Source: Clostridia bacterium
GTDB taxonomy: Bacteria; Bacillota; Clostridia; Christensenellales; Aristaeellaceae
Assembly (NCBI GenBank): GCA_017512805.1
Contig: JAFWES010000059.1
Coordinates: 1-64,000, forward strand
DNA: 64,000 bases
Direction of reading: 5' to 3'
The first letter of the stretch is position 1. Each line of letters starts with the position of its first letter. The notes under the pieces are model-generated. The model saw nothing but the letters and a program-made list of their open reading frames with translations. It had not been told where the DNA came from and did no database searches. Both the position numbers and the translations under genes were made by a program. Positions 52,660 to 60,648 of the stretch are shown one piece after another.

Positions 52660-54255
52660 TCAGACCGGCAGCGCCCGCCCCGTGGTTTTCAGCGCTTCCT
52701 GATCCAGCCTGCCTCCGTCCAGGACCAGCTGGCCGTTGATGAACACTTTTTCGATGCCGAAGGGCTTTTCCTGGTCCGGGGTGGCGGCACGGAGTTCGTT
52801 CTCATTAAAGACGGTCAGATCCGCGAAATAGCCTTCTTTCAGATAGCCCCGTTCAGGAATCATGAAGCGGTCAGCAATGGCTCCGGTCATGCGGCGGACG
52901 GTATTGGGCATGGTATCCCCGGTGCCCAGGAGGGAATCCCGCAGGAATTTGGGAAAACAGTCATAGATGGCGGGGTTTTGAATCCCGAAATCCTCCACCC
53001 AGGCATCCGTCATGTAGAGGCAGAGGGGATTGTGCTCGAATTCGGAGATCACCTCTGGGGTGGAGTAGGGGCCCATGTTCACCCGGCCGGCAAAATGGCT
53101 CAGCTCACAGAGCTTCAGATAGGCCTTCAGGTCGCTGACCCCCTCCTCCTTCGCGATCTCATGGACGCTTTTCCCTTCGTATTGTTCGTACCCGGGGCCG
53201 ATGTAAGCGATCTGGATATCCGGAAAGTCAAAACCCAGCAGAAGAGCGGTGGCCTTCACCAGCACGGCCAGCTTCAGCCGGTTGAAAGGTTTGTTCCGCT
53301 CCGCCGGGGTCATGCCCTGATACCAGGCGGGGAGGATGACGGTGATAACCGAGACGCCCAGGGTTTCGTTGTAGATATCAAACATGACATCCACGCCTTC
53401 CGCCCGAAGCTGGTTCATCATGCGCAGCAGCTCCTCCTTGGCCCCCAGGGAATTGCGGCCCACGAAGATGGCGTGGGAATAATGAAGCTTCAGGTTGGTG
53501 CCCTTCGAGATTTCCACCAGCTCGTCGAAGGCCCGCAGAAGGTGGGACCGGCCCAGCAGCTGGGGGTAGGCCATGGAGACCTTGGACTCCGCCCGGGGGT
53601 GCACGGTCAGCGGCTTGTTATACTTGACGCACAGGGCGGCGACCTTCTTCAGCTCCTCTACGTCGGCATACAGACCCGGCTCATACATAAGACCCAGAGA
53701 GATGCCCGCGGCTCCCTGACGCAGCTGTTCCTCCAGGAGGGAGAGCATCTTCTTTTCTTCCGCGGCGGTCAGCTTGCGGTTCTCGATTCCGCCGGCAGCG
53801 GCCCGGGCGGTACAGTGCCCTGCCAGCACCGCCATATTGCAGGGCATCTGCCGGTCGGTGGCTTTAAAGTAAGCCTCCGCGGAGCCAAAGCGGCCTTTGG
53901 TGCCCCGGAAACTGAAAATCCCGCCGCCCATCCGGTCGGTATAGGGATTATGATCGTCAAAGCCGATGGCAGAAATGCCGCAATTCCCGGTAATGAAGGT
54001 GGTGATCCCCTGCCGAAGGAAGGGGTCAAACCAGGGAAGCGGATTGTTCTTGATGGCGAACCAATCGTTATGGGAATGGCCATCGATAAAACCGGAGGAG
54101 ACGGATTTGCCCTGAACGTCGATGACCCGGTCCGCTTCCGCGTCGATGGCCGGAGCGACCCGGGCAATTCTGTCTCCGTCCAGCAGGATATCGCCGAAAA
54201 AGGGATCCGACCCCGTTCCGTCATAGATTCGGGCGTTTTTGATCAGCTGTTTCAT
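52660..54255 (-). CDS. N-acyl-D-amino-acid deacylase family amidohydrolase
   Basis: 531 aa from ATG 54255, after AAAGGAGG. Amidohydrolase-superfamily metalloenzyme: IKNARIYDGTGSDPFFGDIL, the metal motif GFIDGHSHNDW near residue 60, TFITGNCGISAIG, SLGLMYEPGLYADVEE, HPRAESK, and LHYSHAIF. This is the D-aminoacylase/dihydroorotase-like subgroup that removes acyl groups from D-amino acids, for example from peptidoglycan debris. The C-terminal YLKEGYFADLTVFN returns to the small beta domain. Substrate not certain. Confidence 0.9.
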   Translation of the reverse strand: MKQLIKNARIYDGTGSDPFFGDILLDGDRIARVAPAIDAEADRVIDVQGKSVSSGFIDGHSHNDWFAIKNNPLPWFDPFLRQGITTFITGNCGISAIGFDDHNPYTDRMGGGIFSFRGTKGRFGSAEAYFKATDRQMPCNMAVLAGHCTARAAAGGIENRKLTAAEEKKMLSLLEEQLRQGAAGISLGLMYEPGLYADVEELKKVAALCVKYNKPLTVHPRAESKVSMAYPQLLGRSHLLRAFDELVEISKGTNLKLHYSHAIFVGRNSLGAKEELLRMMNQLRAEGVDVMFDIYNETLGVSVITVILPAWYQGMTPAERNKPFNRLKLAVLVKATALLLGFDFPDIQIAYIGPGYEQYEGKSVHEIAKEEGVSDLKAYLKLCELSHFAGRVNMGPYSTPEVISEFEHNPLCLYMTDAWVEDFGIQNPAIYDCFPKFLRDSLLGTGDTMPNTVRRMTGAIADRFMIPERGYLKEGYFADLTVFNENELRAATPDQEKPFGIEKVFINGQLVLDGGRLDQEALKTTGRALPV

Positions 54256-54319
54256 CGCGAAAGTTCCTCCTTTACCCATCCGGTGAAGTGTTCCGGTTCT
54301 CCTGGCAGCGGCTTTTCCC

Positions 54320-54349
54320 ATTTTATCACTTTCCTGCCATGAGAATCAA
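54320..54349 (-). promoter_or_regulatory. Possible promoter of the amidohydrolase-recD2 operon
   Basis: On the minus strand TTGATT (54349-54344), 18-base spacer, TAAAAT (54325-54320), 65 bases before the ATG. The stretch 54350-54494 holds a GC dyad (GCTGCGCCGCAGC) and no gene. Confidence 0.4.
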
Positions 54350-54494
54350 TATGATGTGAAATCGCCGGGTTCACGGCTGCGCCGCAGCCCGGCTTCGTCA
54401 TCGGGGTGGTCCGCCTCTTCCACGGAAATCTGGAAGAAACGCTTCGCTTTCCTCTCTTTGCAGGAAAGATCCCTTGCTATTTTACCACAGAATC

Positions 54495-54523
54495 TTGTTT
54501 TGTAAAAAAATATCATGTATACT
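54495..54523 (+). promoter_or_regulatory. Promoter upstream of the peptidoglycan-binding protein
   Basis: TTGTTT (54495-54500), 17-base spacer, TATACT (54518-54523) with TG directly before it. Transcription would start near 54530, leaving a 185-base leader that includes a small reading frame. Confidence 0.7.
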
Positions 54524-54575
54524 AACGGCTGTTGAACAGAGGATTTTGCTGCGGGCTTTGCGTGACGGAGATGGA

Positions 54576-54692
54576 ATGGAGATCTTCCATACCAGTATGG
54601 GCAGCGAGGGCATTTCCCTGAGGGATCTCCGGGGTGAGGACGACACGGAGGAGCCACCGTCCCTGGAAGGACTGCATGAAGGGGACGCTTAA
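54576..54692 (+). CDS. Candidate small protein, 38 aa
   Basis: ATG 54576 with ACGGAG eight bases upstream, reading MEIFHTSMGSEGISLRDL and ending GLHEGDA. Codon choice (GAG, CTG, CGG) resembles the real genes around it and the frame stays open upstream to about 54474, but no earlier start has a good RBS. It sits between the promoter at 54495 and the next gene, 23 bases before its start. No family recognised. It could be a leader peptide or a true small protein. Confidence 0.4.
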   Translation: MEIFHTSMGSEGISLRDLRGEDDTEEPPSLEGLHEGDA

Positions 54693-54715
54693 CACAGAGA
54701 AGGAAGGGCGAATCA

Positions 54716-56350
54716 ATGGATTTTTTAAAAACACTGCTGGCCTATATGGCCGTGACGTTCGTGGTGGCGGTGGAGAGTACCGCGACCCCTTCCGTTACGC
54801 CGGTGCCTACGCCGGCGCCGGCGCCAACCGGGCAGGCTTCCGCCGTGATTGAAACCGTAATGCCCGCCGCGACGCCGACACCGGAACCCACGGTCTCCGT
54901 GACGCCGGTGCCCGTGCCCACCATAACGGCCAACATCAGGGGGTATCACAACCTGCTGCTGGGGGACCGGGGGGAGGAAGTGCGGAAGCTGCAGGAACGG
55001 CTCATCGAGATGGGCTACCTGCCCGAAGGAGCGGCTGACGGGGCCTTCGGCGGCCAGACCCGTACGGCGGTCAGACAGTTTCAGTACTATAACGGCCTGA
55101 CTGTGGACGGGATTGCCGGGCGCACCACCCAGACCAACCTGTTTGAAAACCCGGACGCGGCTCCCATGCCGACCCCGGAACCCACGCCGGCCCCCACGGA
55201 GGAGCCCGCGCTCACCCCTGAAGGCGGGGAGGCCGCGCTGACACGGGGCGAGGAAGAAACGGACGAGGGCACCGGGGAGAACGTTTACGAGGAACCGGCG
55301 GATACGGCGGCACCGGCCGTGACATCCGCGGAACCGGCCGCGACAACGGCGGCGGGGGACGAAGGGACGGAAGCGGAGCCGTTGACAGCGGCCGCGGCGG
55401 AAGGCAGGGCGGAAGCTGTAACCGGGACGGAAAAACCGGCGGAGCAGCCGACGGAGACAGCGCCTTTGACGGCCGCGGCGGAAACCGTACAGGACGAAGC
55501 TTCGGCGAAAGCGGTTGAGGCAGCGGTTCCGACAGCCGCGCCGACGGAAACCGTGTCCGGGGAAATCGAGGCGGAACCGTCCGAGGAACCGGAGAAGCCT
55601 ACCGTAACGCCGTACGTGGTGGCGGAGCCCACCCGGATCCCCTGGGGGGACGAGACAGAGCCGCCGAAGGAAACCGCAGCCGAAACGCCGGCGGAAGCGG
55701 CCGGAACCGACGGGGAGACAGACGCGGAAGCGGCGCACGAAGCGCCCCTGAAGGCGGAGACGGAAGAAACGCCGGAGGAGAGCGCCGAGGAGGCTGCGGC
55801 GGTCAGGCCGGAGGACATTGCGGCGCCCACCGGAGCGACCGCCGAAGAGGAAATCGTGGAAGAAGTGGATCTGGACGAGGAGGAGGTAAAAGCAACGCAG
55901 GAACCGGAGGCGCCTCGTCCGCAGTTTACGGATCTGGCGGGGTGGGTGATCCTGAATGATGCCGAGGAAGCTTTGCAGTGGACGGCGGAGGAAGACGGCG
56001 TTCAGGTGGTGATATCTCCCCGAATGCAAAGCAGCGAGGATGATATCCGGCTCAGCCTGGATGATCTGGTCATGTGCATAGACGGCTGGTCCCTGCACGA
56101 TGAGGAGGACAGCCTGATTCTGGAAGCGCAGGGATACACGCTTTCGATGCTGAAGGAAGCCAATGGGTTTGTGGCGACGGTGGACGGGATTGAAATCATG
56201 GCGGAGCCGGACGACTTTTCCTTCGATGAGGGGCATTTTGTCCGGGCCAGCTTCCTGGGCAGGGCCTTTAACGGGAGCTGGGAATGGAACGCGGAGGAGG
56301 AAACCCTGATGCTGCGAATCTCCGAAAAAGAAACAAAAACCGCCCCGTAA
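54716..56350 (+). CDS. Secreted peptidoglycan-binding protein with long acidic linker
   Basis: 544 aa. N-terminal hydrophobic segment (FLKTLLAYMAVTFVVAV), a Pro/Thr-rich stretch, one PG_binding_1 domain (LLLGDRGEEVRKLQERLIEMGYL, FGGQTRTAVRQFQ and LTVDGIAGRTT, residues about 80-140), then some 250 residues rich in Glu, Ala, Thr and Pro, and a C-terminal beta domain (about 400-540; LSLDDLVMCIDGWSL, FVRASFLGRAFNGSWEWN) that resembles copper-amine-oxidase N-terminal-like domains of Clostridial surface proteins. It probably binds the wall and presents the end domain. RBS AGAAGGAAGG. Confidence 0.82.
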   Translation: MDFLKTLLAYMAVTFVVAVESTATPSVTPVPTPAPAPTGQASAVIETVMPAATPTPEPTVSVTPVPVPTITANIRGYHNLLLGDRGEEVRKLQERLIEMGYLPEGAADGAFGGQTRTAVRQFQYYNGLTVDGIAGRTTQTNLFENPDAAPMPTPEPTPAPTEEPALTPEGGEAALTRGEEETDEGTGENVYEEPADTAAPAVTSAEPAATTAAGDEGTEAEPLTAAAAEGRAEAVTGTEKPAEQPTETAPLTAAAETVQDEASAKAVEAAVPTAAPTETVSGEIEAEPSEEPEKPTVTPYVVAEPTRIPWGDETEPPKETAAETPAEAAGTDGETDAEAAHEAPLKAETEETPEESAEEAAAVRPEDIAAPTGATAEEEIVEEVDLDEEEVKATQEPEAPRPQFTDLAGWVILNDAEEALQWTAEEDGVQVVISPRMQSSEDDIRLSLDDLVMCIDGWSLHDEEDSLILEAQGYTLSMLKEANGFVATVDGIEIMAEPDDFSFDEGHFVRASFLGRAFNGSWEWNAEEETLMLRISEKETKTAP

Positions 56351-56394
56351 ACAGGACGGAAAATGTGTTCAGCGTGTAAAATCCGATGAAGGCA

Positions 56395-56423
56395 TTGCCA
56401 AAGAGCGAAAAATCCTGTATGAT
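56395..56423 (+). promoter_or_regulatory. Promoter of the Crh-like gene
   Basis: TTGCCA (56395-56400), 17-base spacer, TATGAT (56418-56423) with TG before it. Confidence 0.72.
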
Positions 56424-56458
56424 GGGCGCATCCGGAAAGGAAAGTGAGGTGTAACCGG

Positions 56459-56689
56459 ATGAAAACAGTAACCATCAGATTGAGTTTGGTAGAGAATGTG
56501 AACAAGTTTGTCAACATCGTGGGCAGGTACCCCTTCGACATGGATCTGCGGGCGGGGAGGCACGTGGTGGACGCCAAGAGCATTTTAGGGATTTTTTCCC
56601 TGGATCTGAGCAGGCCCATTACGCTGGAAATCTACAGTGAAGACTGCGAGCAGCTGCTGAAGGAGATAAAACCCTTTATGGCCGAATAA
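56459..56689 (+). CDS. HPr-like protein lacking the catalytic His (Crh-like)
   Basis: 76 aa. HPr fold recognised from KFVNIVGRYPFDMDL and the regulatory segment AKSILGIFSLDL, whose Ser41 corresponds to Ser46 of HPr, the HPr-kinase target. The active-site His15 region (HARP) reads LVEN here; the only His is at 35. It therefore cannot accept phosphate from enzyme I, as with Bacillus Crh, and may act only in catabolite signalling. ATG 56459 has AGTGAGGTG upstream; GTG 56444 is a possible alternative start. Confidence 0.85.
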   Translation: MKTVTIRLSLVENVNKFVNIVGRYPFDMDLRAGRHVVDAKSILGIFSLDLSRPITLEIYSEDCEQLLKEIKPFMAE

Positions 56690-56729
56690 ATCCGCACATT
56701 CAGTCGGCGAGAAGGGGAAAATGCGGCAA

Positions 56730-56774
56730 AAAGCCGAACTTTCTGGGAAATTCCTCTTTTCAATATTCGAATTC
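56730..56774 (+). promoter_or_regulatory. Probable PurBox pair upstream of purR
   Basis: AAAGCCGAACTTTC (56730-56743) matches the Bacillus PurBox consensus AWWWCCGAACWWTH at 13 of 14 positions. A weaker inverted half (about 10 of 14) lies at 56761-56774, 17 bases on, inside the promoter spacer. Known PurR operators use two inverted boxes about 16 bases apart. This fits autoregulation by the adjacent PurR. Confidence 0.6.
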
Positions 56775-56785
56775 TATGGTATGAT
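56757..56785 (+). promoter_or_regulatory. Promoter of purR
   Basis: TTTTCA (56757-56762), 17-base spacer, TATGAT (56780-56785). Overlaps the second PurBox-like site. Confidence 0.5.
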
Positions 56786-56789
56786 GATG

Positions 56790-56816
56790 CCCGGCTTTGA
56801 AAAGCCGGGTTTTTTT
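56790..56816 (+). terminator. Intrinsic terminator of the Crh-like gene
   Basis: CCCGGCTTT (56790-56798) pairs with AAAGCCGGG (56801-56809), then seven T. It lies 100 bases after the Crh-like stop. The purR transcript would begin inside it and escape folding. Confidence 0.8.
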
Positions 56817-56919
56817 GTGCCTGGAACCGTTCTGCGCGGGAACAGTTCATCATCAGAGGATTCATCCGAACGGATGGACAGATTTAAACAAACGTTCACA
56901 GAGGAGAAAACGGGTCACC

Positions 56920-57747
56920 ATGGAAAAAGTGCTGGAGAAAATCCGCCGCAACGAGCGCATGAGCGCCATGCTGAAGATCCTGTCGGATACGCCGGGAAAG
57001 ATGTACACCCTGAACCACTTCTGCGCTCTTTTCGGCGCGGCGAAGAGCACGATCAGCGAGGATATCGATGCCCTGCGGCAGACGGTGGACGCTTTCGGGC
57101 TGGGCCGGCTGGAGACGGTGACCGGGGCGGCCGGCGGGGTCGTTTTCCGGCCGGAGATCAACCGGGAAGCGGCCCGGAGCTATATCGAGGAACTGAGCCG
57201 CATCCTGAGCGGGACGGAGCGGGTGCTGCCCGGGGATTTTCTTTATTATTCCGATATCCTGGCCACTCCGGAAACGGTAAACCGCATGGGGCAGATCCTG
57301 GCGACGGAATATGCCGCCACGCGGCCGGATTTTGTCCTGACCATGGAAACCAGGGGGATCCCGGTGGCGTTTGCCACGGCCAATGCCCTTGGAATCCCGC
57401 TGGTGATCGCCCGGCATACATCCAAAGTATATGAAGGATCCGCAGTCAATATCAATTACGTATCCGGCTCCGGAAACATCGAGACCATGAGTTTGAGCCG
57501 CCGGGCGGTGAAGGAGAATCAGAAAGCGCTGATCGTGGACGATTTTCTGCGGGGCGGGGGGACGGCCCGGGGGATGGTAGAGCTGATGCGGGAGTTCCAT
57601 GTGGAGGTGACGGGCATGGCGTTTGTCATGTCCTCCGTGGAGCCCATAAAGAAGAAGGTCAGCGGGGAAAAGAGCCTTATGACCCTGGAGGTGCTGGAAG
57701 GGGAAATTCCGGAAGCGGTGGTGCGCCCGGCGGCCTGGCTCAGCTGA
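56920..57747 (+). CDS. purR: Purine operon repressor
   Basis: 275 aa from ATG 56920, after GAGGAG. N-terminal winged helix (MLKILSDTPGKMYTLNHFCALFGAAKSTISEDIDALR) expected to bind the PurBox, and a PRTase-fold effector domain with the PRPP loop ALIVDDFLRGGGTARGMVEL, ETRGIPVAFATANALGIPL and VNINYVSGSGNIETMSLSRR. PRPP releases it from DNA in Bacillus. This and the PurBox upstream make self-regulation likely. No purine biosynthesis genes are in the window. Confidence 0.95.
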   Translation: MEKVLEKIRRNERMSAMLKILSDTPGKMYTLNHFCALFGAAKSTISEDIDALRQTVDAFGLGRLETVTGAAGGVVFRPEINREAARSYIEELSRILSGTERVLPGDFLYYSDILATPETVNRMGQILATEYAATRPDFVLTMETRGIPVAFATANALGIPLVIARHTSKVYEGSAVNINYVSGSGNIETMSLSRRAVKENQKALIVDDFLRGGGTARGMVELMREFHVEVTGMAFVMSSVEPIKKKVSGEKSLMTLEVLEGEIPEAVVRPAAWLS

Positions 57748-57810
57748 GCCGGGGCGTCCACGGACACAAGGACGGAAGCAAGGCGGCGCAGCCGCGCGAT
57801 CCGGAGGAAT

Positions 57811-57839
57811 TTGCAATGATCCGGCGATTGTGCTATGAT
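57811..57839 (+). promoter_or_regulatory. Promoter of the division gene block
   Basis: TTGCAA (57811-57816), 17-base spacer, TATGAT (57834-57839) with TG-C before it, 34 bases upstream of the first start codon. Confidence 0.75.
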
Positions 57840-57872
57840 AACAAGTGACCTTTCGGGAAAGGAGGGGACGCC

Positions 57873-59111
57873 TTGTATCAGATGCAGCCGCCCCAGCCGG
57901 CGCAGCCGCAGGTGCCGCAGCCGGAAGCGCCAAAGCGCATGAGCGTGGTACAGATTGCCTTGATTGTCATGGTGGTCGGGTTCGTTGTATGGTATCTGGT
58001 GACGGAGCTGACGCCGGAAGCGGAGCCGTACGGGCGGATTTCCTCCGGAACCATCGGGGCCCGGTATCAGGGGGATTGCCTGATTGTCCGGGACGAAACC
58101 CCCTACGACGCAGAGGGCCTGACCAGCGTGAAATACGTGGCGGAAGAAGGGACCATGATCTACCGGGGGACCACGATCTGCAACGTCTATTCATCGGGGT
58201 TCAGTACGCGGGAAATGACGACCCTGCAGGATTATCGGGATCAAATCAAGGAATACCAGATGAAGCTGCTGCGGTCCGAGATTGCCACCGACGCCAGAAT
58301 GGAAAAGCTGGAGAGCGAGGTCATGACCAGGGCCAGGGAAGTCCGGGCCATTGTGGGCGGCGCCCGGGGCAACATGAGCAACCAGGAATCCCTGCTGGAT
58401 ACGGCGATTCAGGCACGGCAGAGCTACCTGAAGCAGAAATACAGCGAGGATCAGCGGATGACCCGCCTGTATGACGACGAGCAGAGCCAGATGCAGCGGA
58501 TCAGCTCCTGGACCAAACAATATGCCGCCCTGTCGGAGGGAATTGTCAGTTTCTATTCCGACGGATATGAGTACGGGCTGACCGTCAGCAATTATGATCA
58601 GTTTACCCCGGCTCAGATCCGCAGCATGCTCAATGGCAGCAAGCCGGGGCAAAGCGCGGTTCAGAAGGGAAAGACCACCATCTATCGCATGGTCCGTGAC
58701 GGGTACTGGTACGTGCTGATGATGGTGAAGGACAGCAATTGGAACCCGGTGGAGGGTGCCGTATATGAACTGCGGCTGGAAAGTTTCCGGGATACGACGG
58801 TGCAGGCGACGGTGGTCTCCTTTACTCGCAGCGGGGGGGAAATGGCGGTGCGGCTGGCGGTGCAGGCGCCGGTCCAGCCGGTTCTGTATATCCGGACCTG
58901 CACCGGAGAATTGGGGGACCATGTGTCCACCCTGACGGTGCCCGCCCGGGCGATCTACTATCAGGACAATATGGCTGGGGTTGTGGTGGTGGACGGACAG
59001 TATCAGACCTTTATCCCGGTGAACATTCTGGAAAAGCGGGAAGGGGAGGTTTTTATCTCCGCCATCCAGCAGGGAGTTCTATCGGAAGGACAGACGGTAC
59101 GCCTGTTTTGA
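57873..59111 (+). CDS. HlyD/membrane-fusion-like protein upstream of sepF
   Basis: 412 aa from TTG 57873, after AAAGGAGGGG. Pro/Gln-rich cytoplasmic start, one membrane helix (VVQIALIVMVVGFVVWYLV), then an extracytoplasmic part with a biotinyl-lipoyl-like half (DCLIVRDETPYDAEG, VAEEGTMIYRGTTICNVY), a coiled coil (about residues 110-205) and a return beta region (VYELRLESF, VPARAIYYQDNMAGVVVVDG). This is the layout of HlyD-family adaptors, yet no transporter is nearby. Its constant place before sepF and divIVA in Clostridia, as I recall, points to a division or wall role. Confidence 0.82.
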   Translation: MYQMQPPQPAQPQVPQPEAPKRMSVVQIALIVMVVGFVVWYLVTELTPEAEPYGRISSGTIGARYQGDCLIVRDETPYDAEGLTSVKYVAEEGTMIYRGTTICNVYSSGFSTREMTTLQDYRDQIKEYQMKLLRSEIATDARMEKLESEVMTRAREVRAIVGGARGNMSNQESLLDTAIQARQSYLKQKYSEDQRMTRLYDDEQSQMQRISSWTKQYAALSEGIVSFYSDGYEYGLTVSNYDQFTPAQIRSMLNGSKPGQSAVQKGKTTIYRMVRDGYWYVLMMVKDSNWNPVEGAVYELRLESFRDTTVQATVVSFTRSGGEMAVRLAVQAPVQPVLYIRTCTGELGDHVSTLTVPARAIYYQDNMAGVVVVDGQYQTFIPVNILEKREGEVFISAIQQGVLSEGQTVRLF

Positions 59112-59157
59112 CCGCCGGAACGGCCGGGAGAATGGGCAAAGGAGGATTCAGACCAAG

Positions 59158-60024
59158 ATGGCTTTCAGGAGTCTGCGCGCGTGGCTGCGGAGCAGAATGG
59201 GCGGCGGAGAGAAGCATGCTTCCCGACGCCCGGATGGGGGGACCAGCTGCTACCGGCCGGTTCAGCCCCGGGATATGCGGGAGGAAGAGCTGGCCAGGGC
59301 CAAAGCCGATGAGTACGCGGCTGGGCAGCCGCCCATAGCCGCCGCCCACACGGGCTTTACCGGCATGAATCCGCCGGCCACCGGCGAGGCGCCGGCCCAA
59401 AGCGGTCCCATGACCGGGTATATGGGGGGACAAGGTTCGGGCCGGGGAATGCCGCAAGGTTCGGGCCGGGGAATGCCGCAAGGTTCGGGCTGGGGAATGC
59501 CGCAGGGTGGAAACATTTCTTATATGCCGGGCGTATCGGTTCCGCCGGAGGCGGGGGCGTCCTATACCCATGTGGAGCATATCCTCACCATTACATCCCT
59601 GAGCAGCTGTTACGAAGCCATTGAGTGCATGAAGAACGAGGAGACGCTCATTGTCACGCTGGATTTGCTGGAAAACGACAGCGAGCGCCTCCGGTATCAG
59701 GACATGCTGGCCGGCGCGGCTTTTACACTGGGCTGCAGCGTCCGGAACCTGCAGAGCCTGGGAGTGGTGATCATTGCTCCGGCCGGGGTCAAGATTCTGC
59801 CGGAGAGGCAGGAGAGAAAATGGTTCCAGCCCCAGCAGACGCCGGCAGCGGCGCCCCAGCCTCCGCAGGAGCAGGGGTATGCTCCCCGGCGGGAGCGGCG
59901 GTCCAGCCAGAATCCCATCGGGTGGGAGACCGCCGCGAACGGGGGCGCGGCGGGATACAATCCTTATACCGGCAGCATGCCGGCGGCGGCCGGGGATTAT
60001 GGCGCTTACGGCGGATACTATTAA
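59158..60024 (+). CDS. sepF: Cell division protein SepF with extended tails
   Basis: 288 aa, about twice the usual length. The SepF core is at residues about 138-210 (HILTITSLSSCYEAIECMKN, ETLIVTLDLLE, RYQDMLAGAAFTLGCSV, LGVVIIAPAGV). The N-terminal stretch starts AFRSLRAWLRSR, a possible membrane-binding amphipathic helix, and includes three copies of a QGSGRGMP unit encoded by 24-base DNA repeats at about 59430-59505. The C-terminal tail is Gln, Pro, Gly and Tyr-rich. SepF ties FtsZ to the membrane. RBS AAAGGAGG. Confidence 0.9.
   Translation: MAFRSLRAWLRSRMGGGEKHASRRPDGGTSCYRPVQPRDMREEELARAKADEYAAGQPPIAAAHTGFTGMNPPATGEAPAQSGPMTGYMGGQGSGRGMPQGSGRGMPQGSGWGMPQGGNISYMPGVSVPPEAGASYTHVEHILTITSLSSCYEAIECMKNEETLIVTLDLLENDSERLRYQDMLAGAAFTLGCSVRNLQSLGVVIIAPAGVKILPERQERKWFQPQQTPAAAPQPPQEQGYAPRRERRSSQNPIGWETAANGGAAGYNPYTGSMPAAAGDYGAYGGYY
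59430..59505 (+). repeat. 24-base tandem repeat in sepF
   Basis: Three near-identical copies of CAAGGTTCGGGCCGGGGAAT plus GCCG, in frame, the third with a Gly-Trp change. Copy number is likely to vary among strains. Confidence 0.85.
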
Positions 60025-60099
60025 TGATATCGGAAACCGCCATCTACACCGGAAACAGAGCCCGGAAAAGGGGCTGAATAAAGAAAGGAGCAGGCTGCA

Positions 60100-60591
60100 A
60101 TGGAACAGAGAATTACGGTGGACCTGATCAGCAGCAAGGAATTCACCACGGAAAACCGGGGCTATAACCGCAAGGAAGTGGATGAATTCCTGGATGAGGT
60201 TTGCGACGAAATGGAGCGGATGGAGGCGGAAATCCAGAATCTTCGACAGAAGAACACCGCCGTACGGGAAAACGCAGCTGCGGCTGCTGCGCCGGCGGGT
60301 CCCAGCGCGGCGGATGAAAGCCGTTTCCGGGAGATCCTGGAGATGGCGGCGACCGTGAAGGAAGAGACCATCCGGAAGGCGAAGGAAGACGCGGAGGCGA
60401 TCCGGGCCAAGGCTGAGGCAGAGGCCACCGAGCGGCTGGACGGTCTGAACGAGGAGCGGGACGCGCTGATGAAGGAAGTGACCGGGCTGAAGAAGGTGGC
60501 TGCCGATTTTCGGACACAGTTTGAAGCGCTGCTTCAGGCTCAGCAGAAGGCGCTGGATGACGCGGCGGGCCTTTTTGCCGAAGAGGCGTAA
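60100..60591 (+). CDS. DivIVA-domain protein
   Basis: 163 aa. DivIVA N-terminal signature: ISSKEFTTENRGYNRKEV followed by DEFLDEVCDEMERM and a coiled coil to about residue 150, broken by an Ala/Pro stretch near 65. These proteins mark curved membrane at poles and septa. RBS AAGAAAGGAG. It lies 75 bases after sepF, the common order in Bacillota. Confidence 0.94.
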   Translation: MEQRITVDLISSKEFTTENRGYNRKEVDEFLDEVCDEMERMEAEIQNLRQKNTAVRENAAAAAAPAGPSAADESRFREILEMAATVKEETIRKAKEDAEAIRAKAEAEATERLDGLNEERDALMKEVTGLKKVAADFRTQFEALLQAQQKALDDAAGLFAEEA

Positions 60592-60648
60592 GCCCGGATA
60601 CGCAGAGCACACCGGATGGATGCCGGGGAAGAATAGAGGAGGAAAGCC

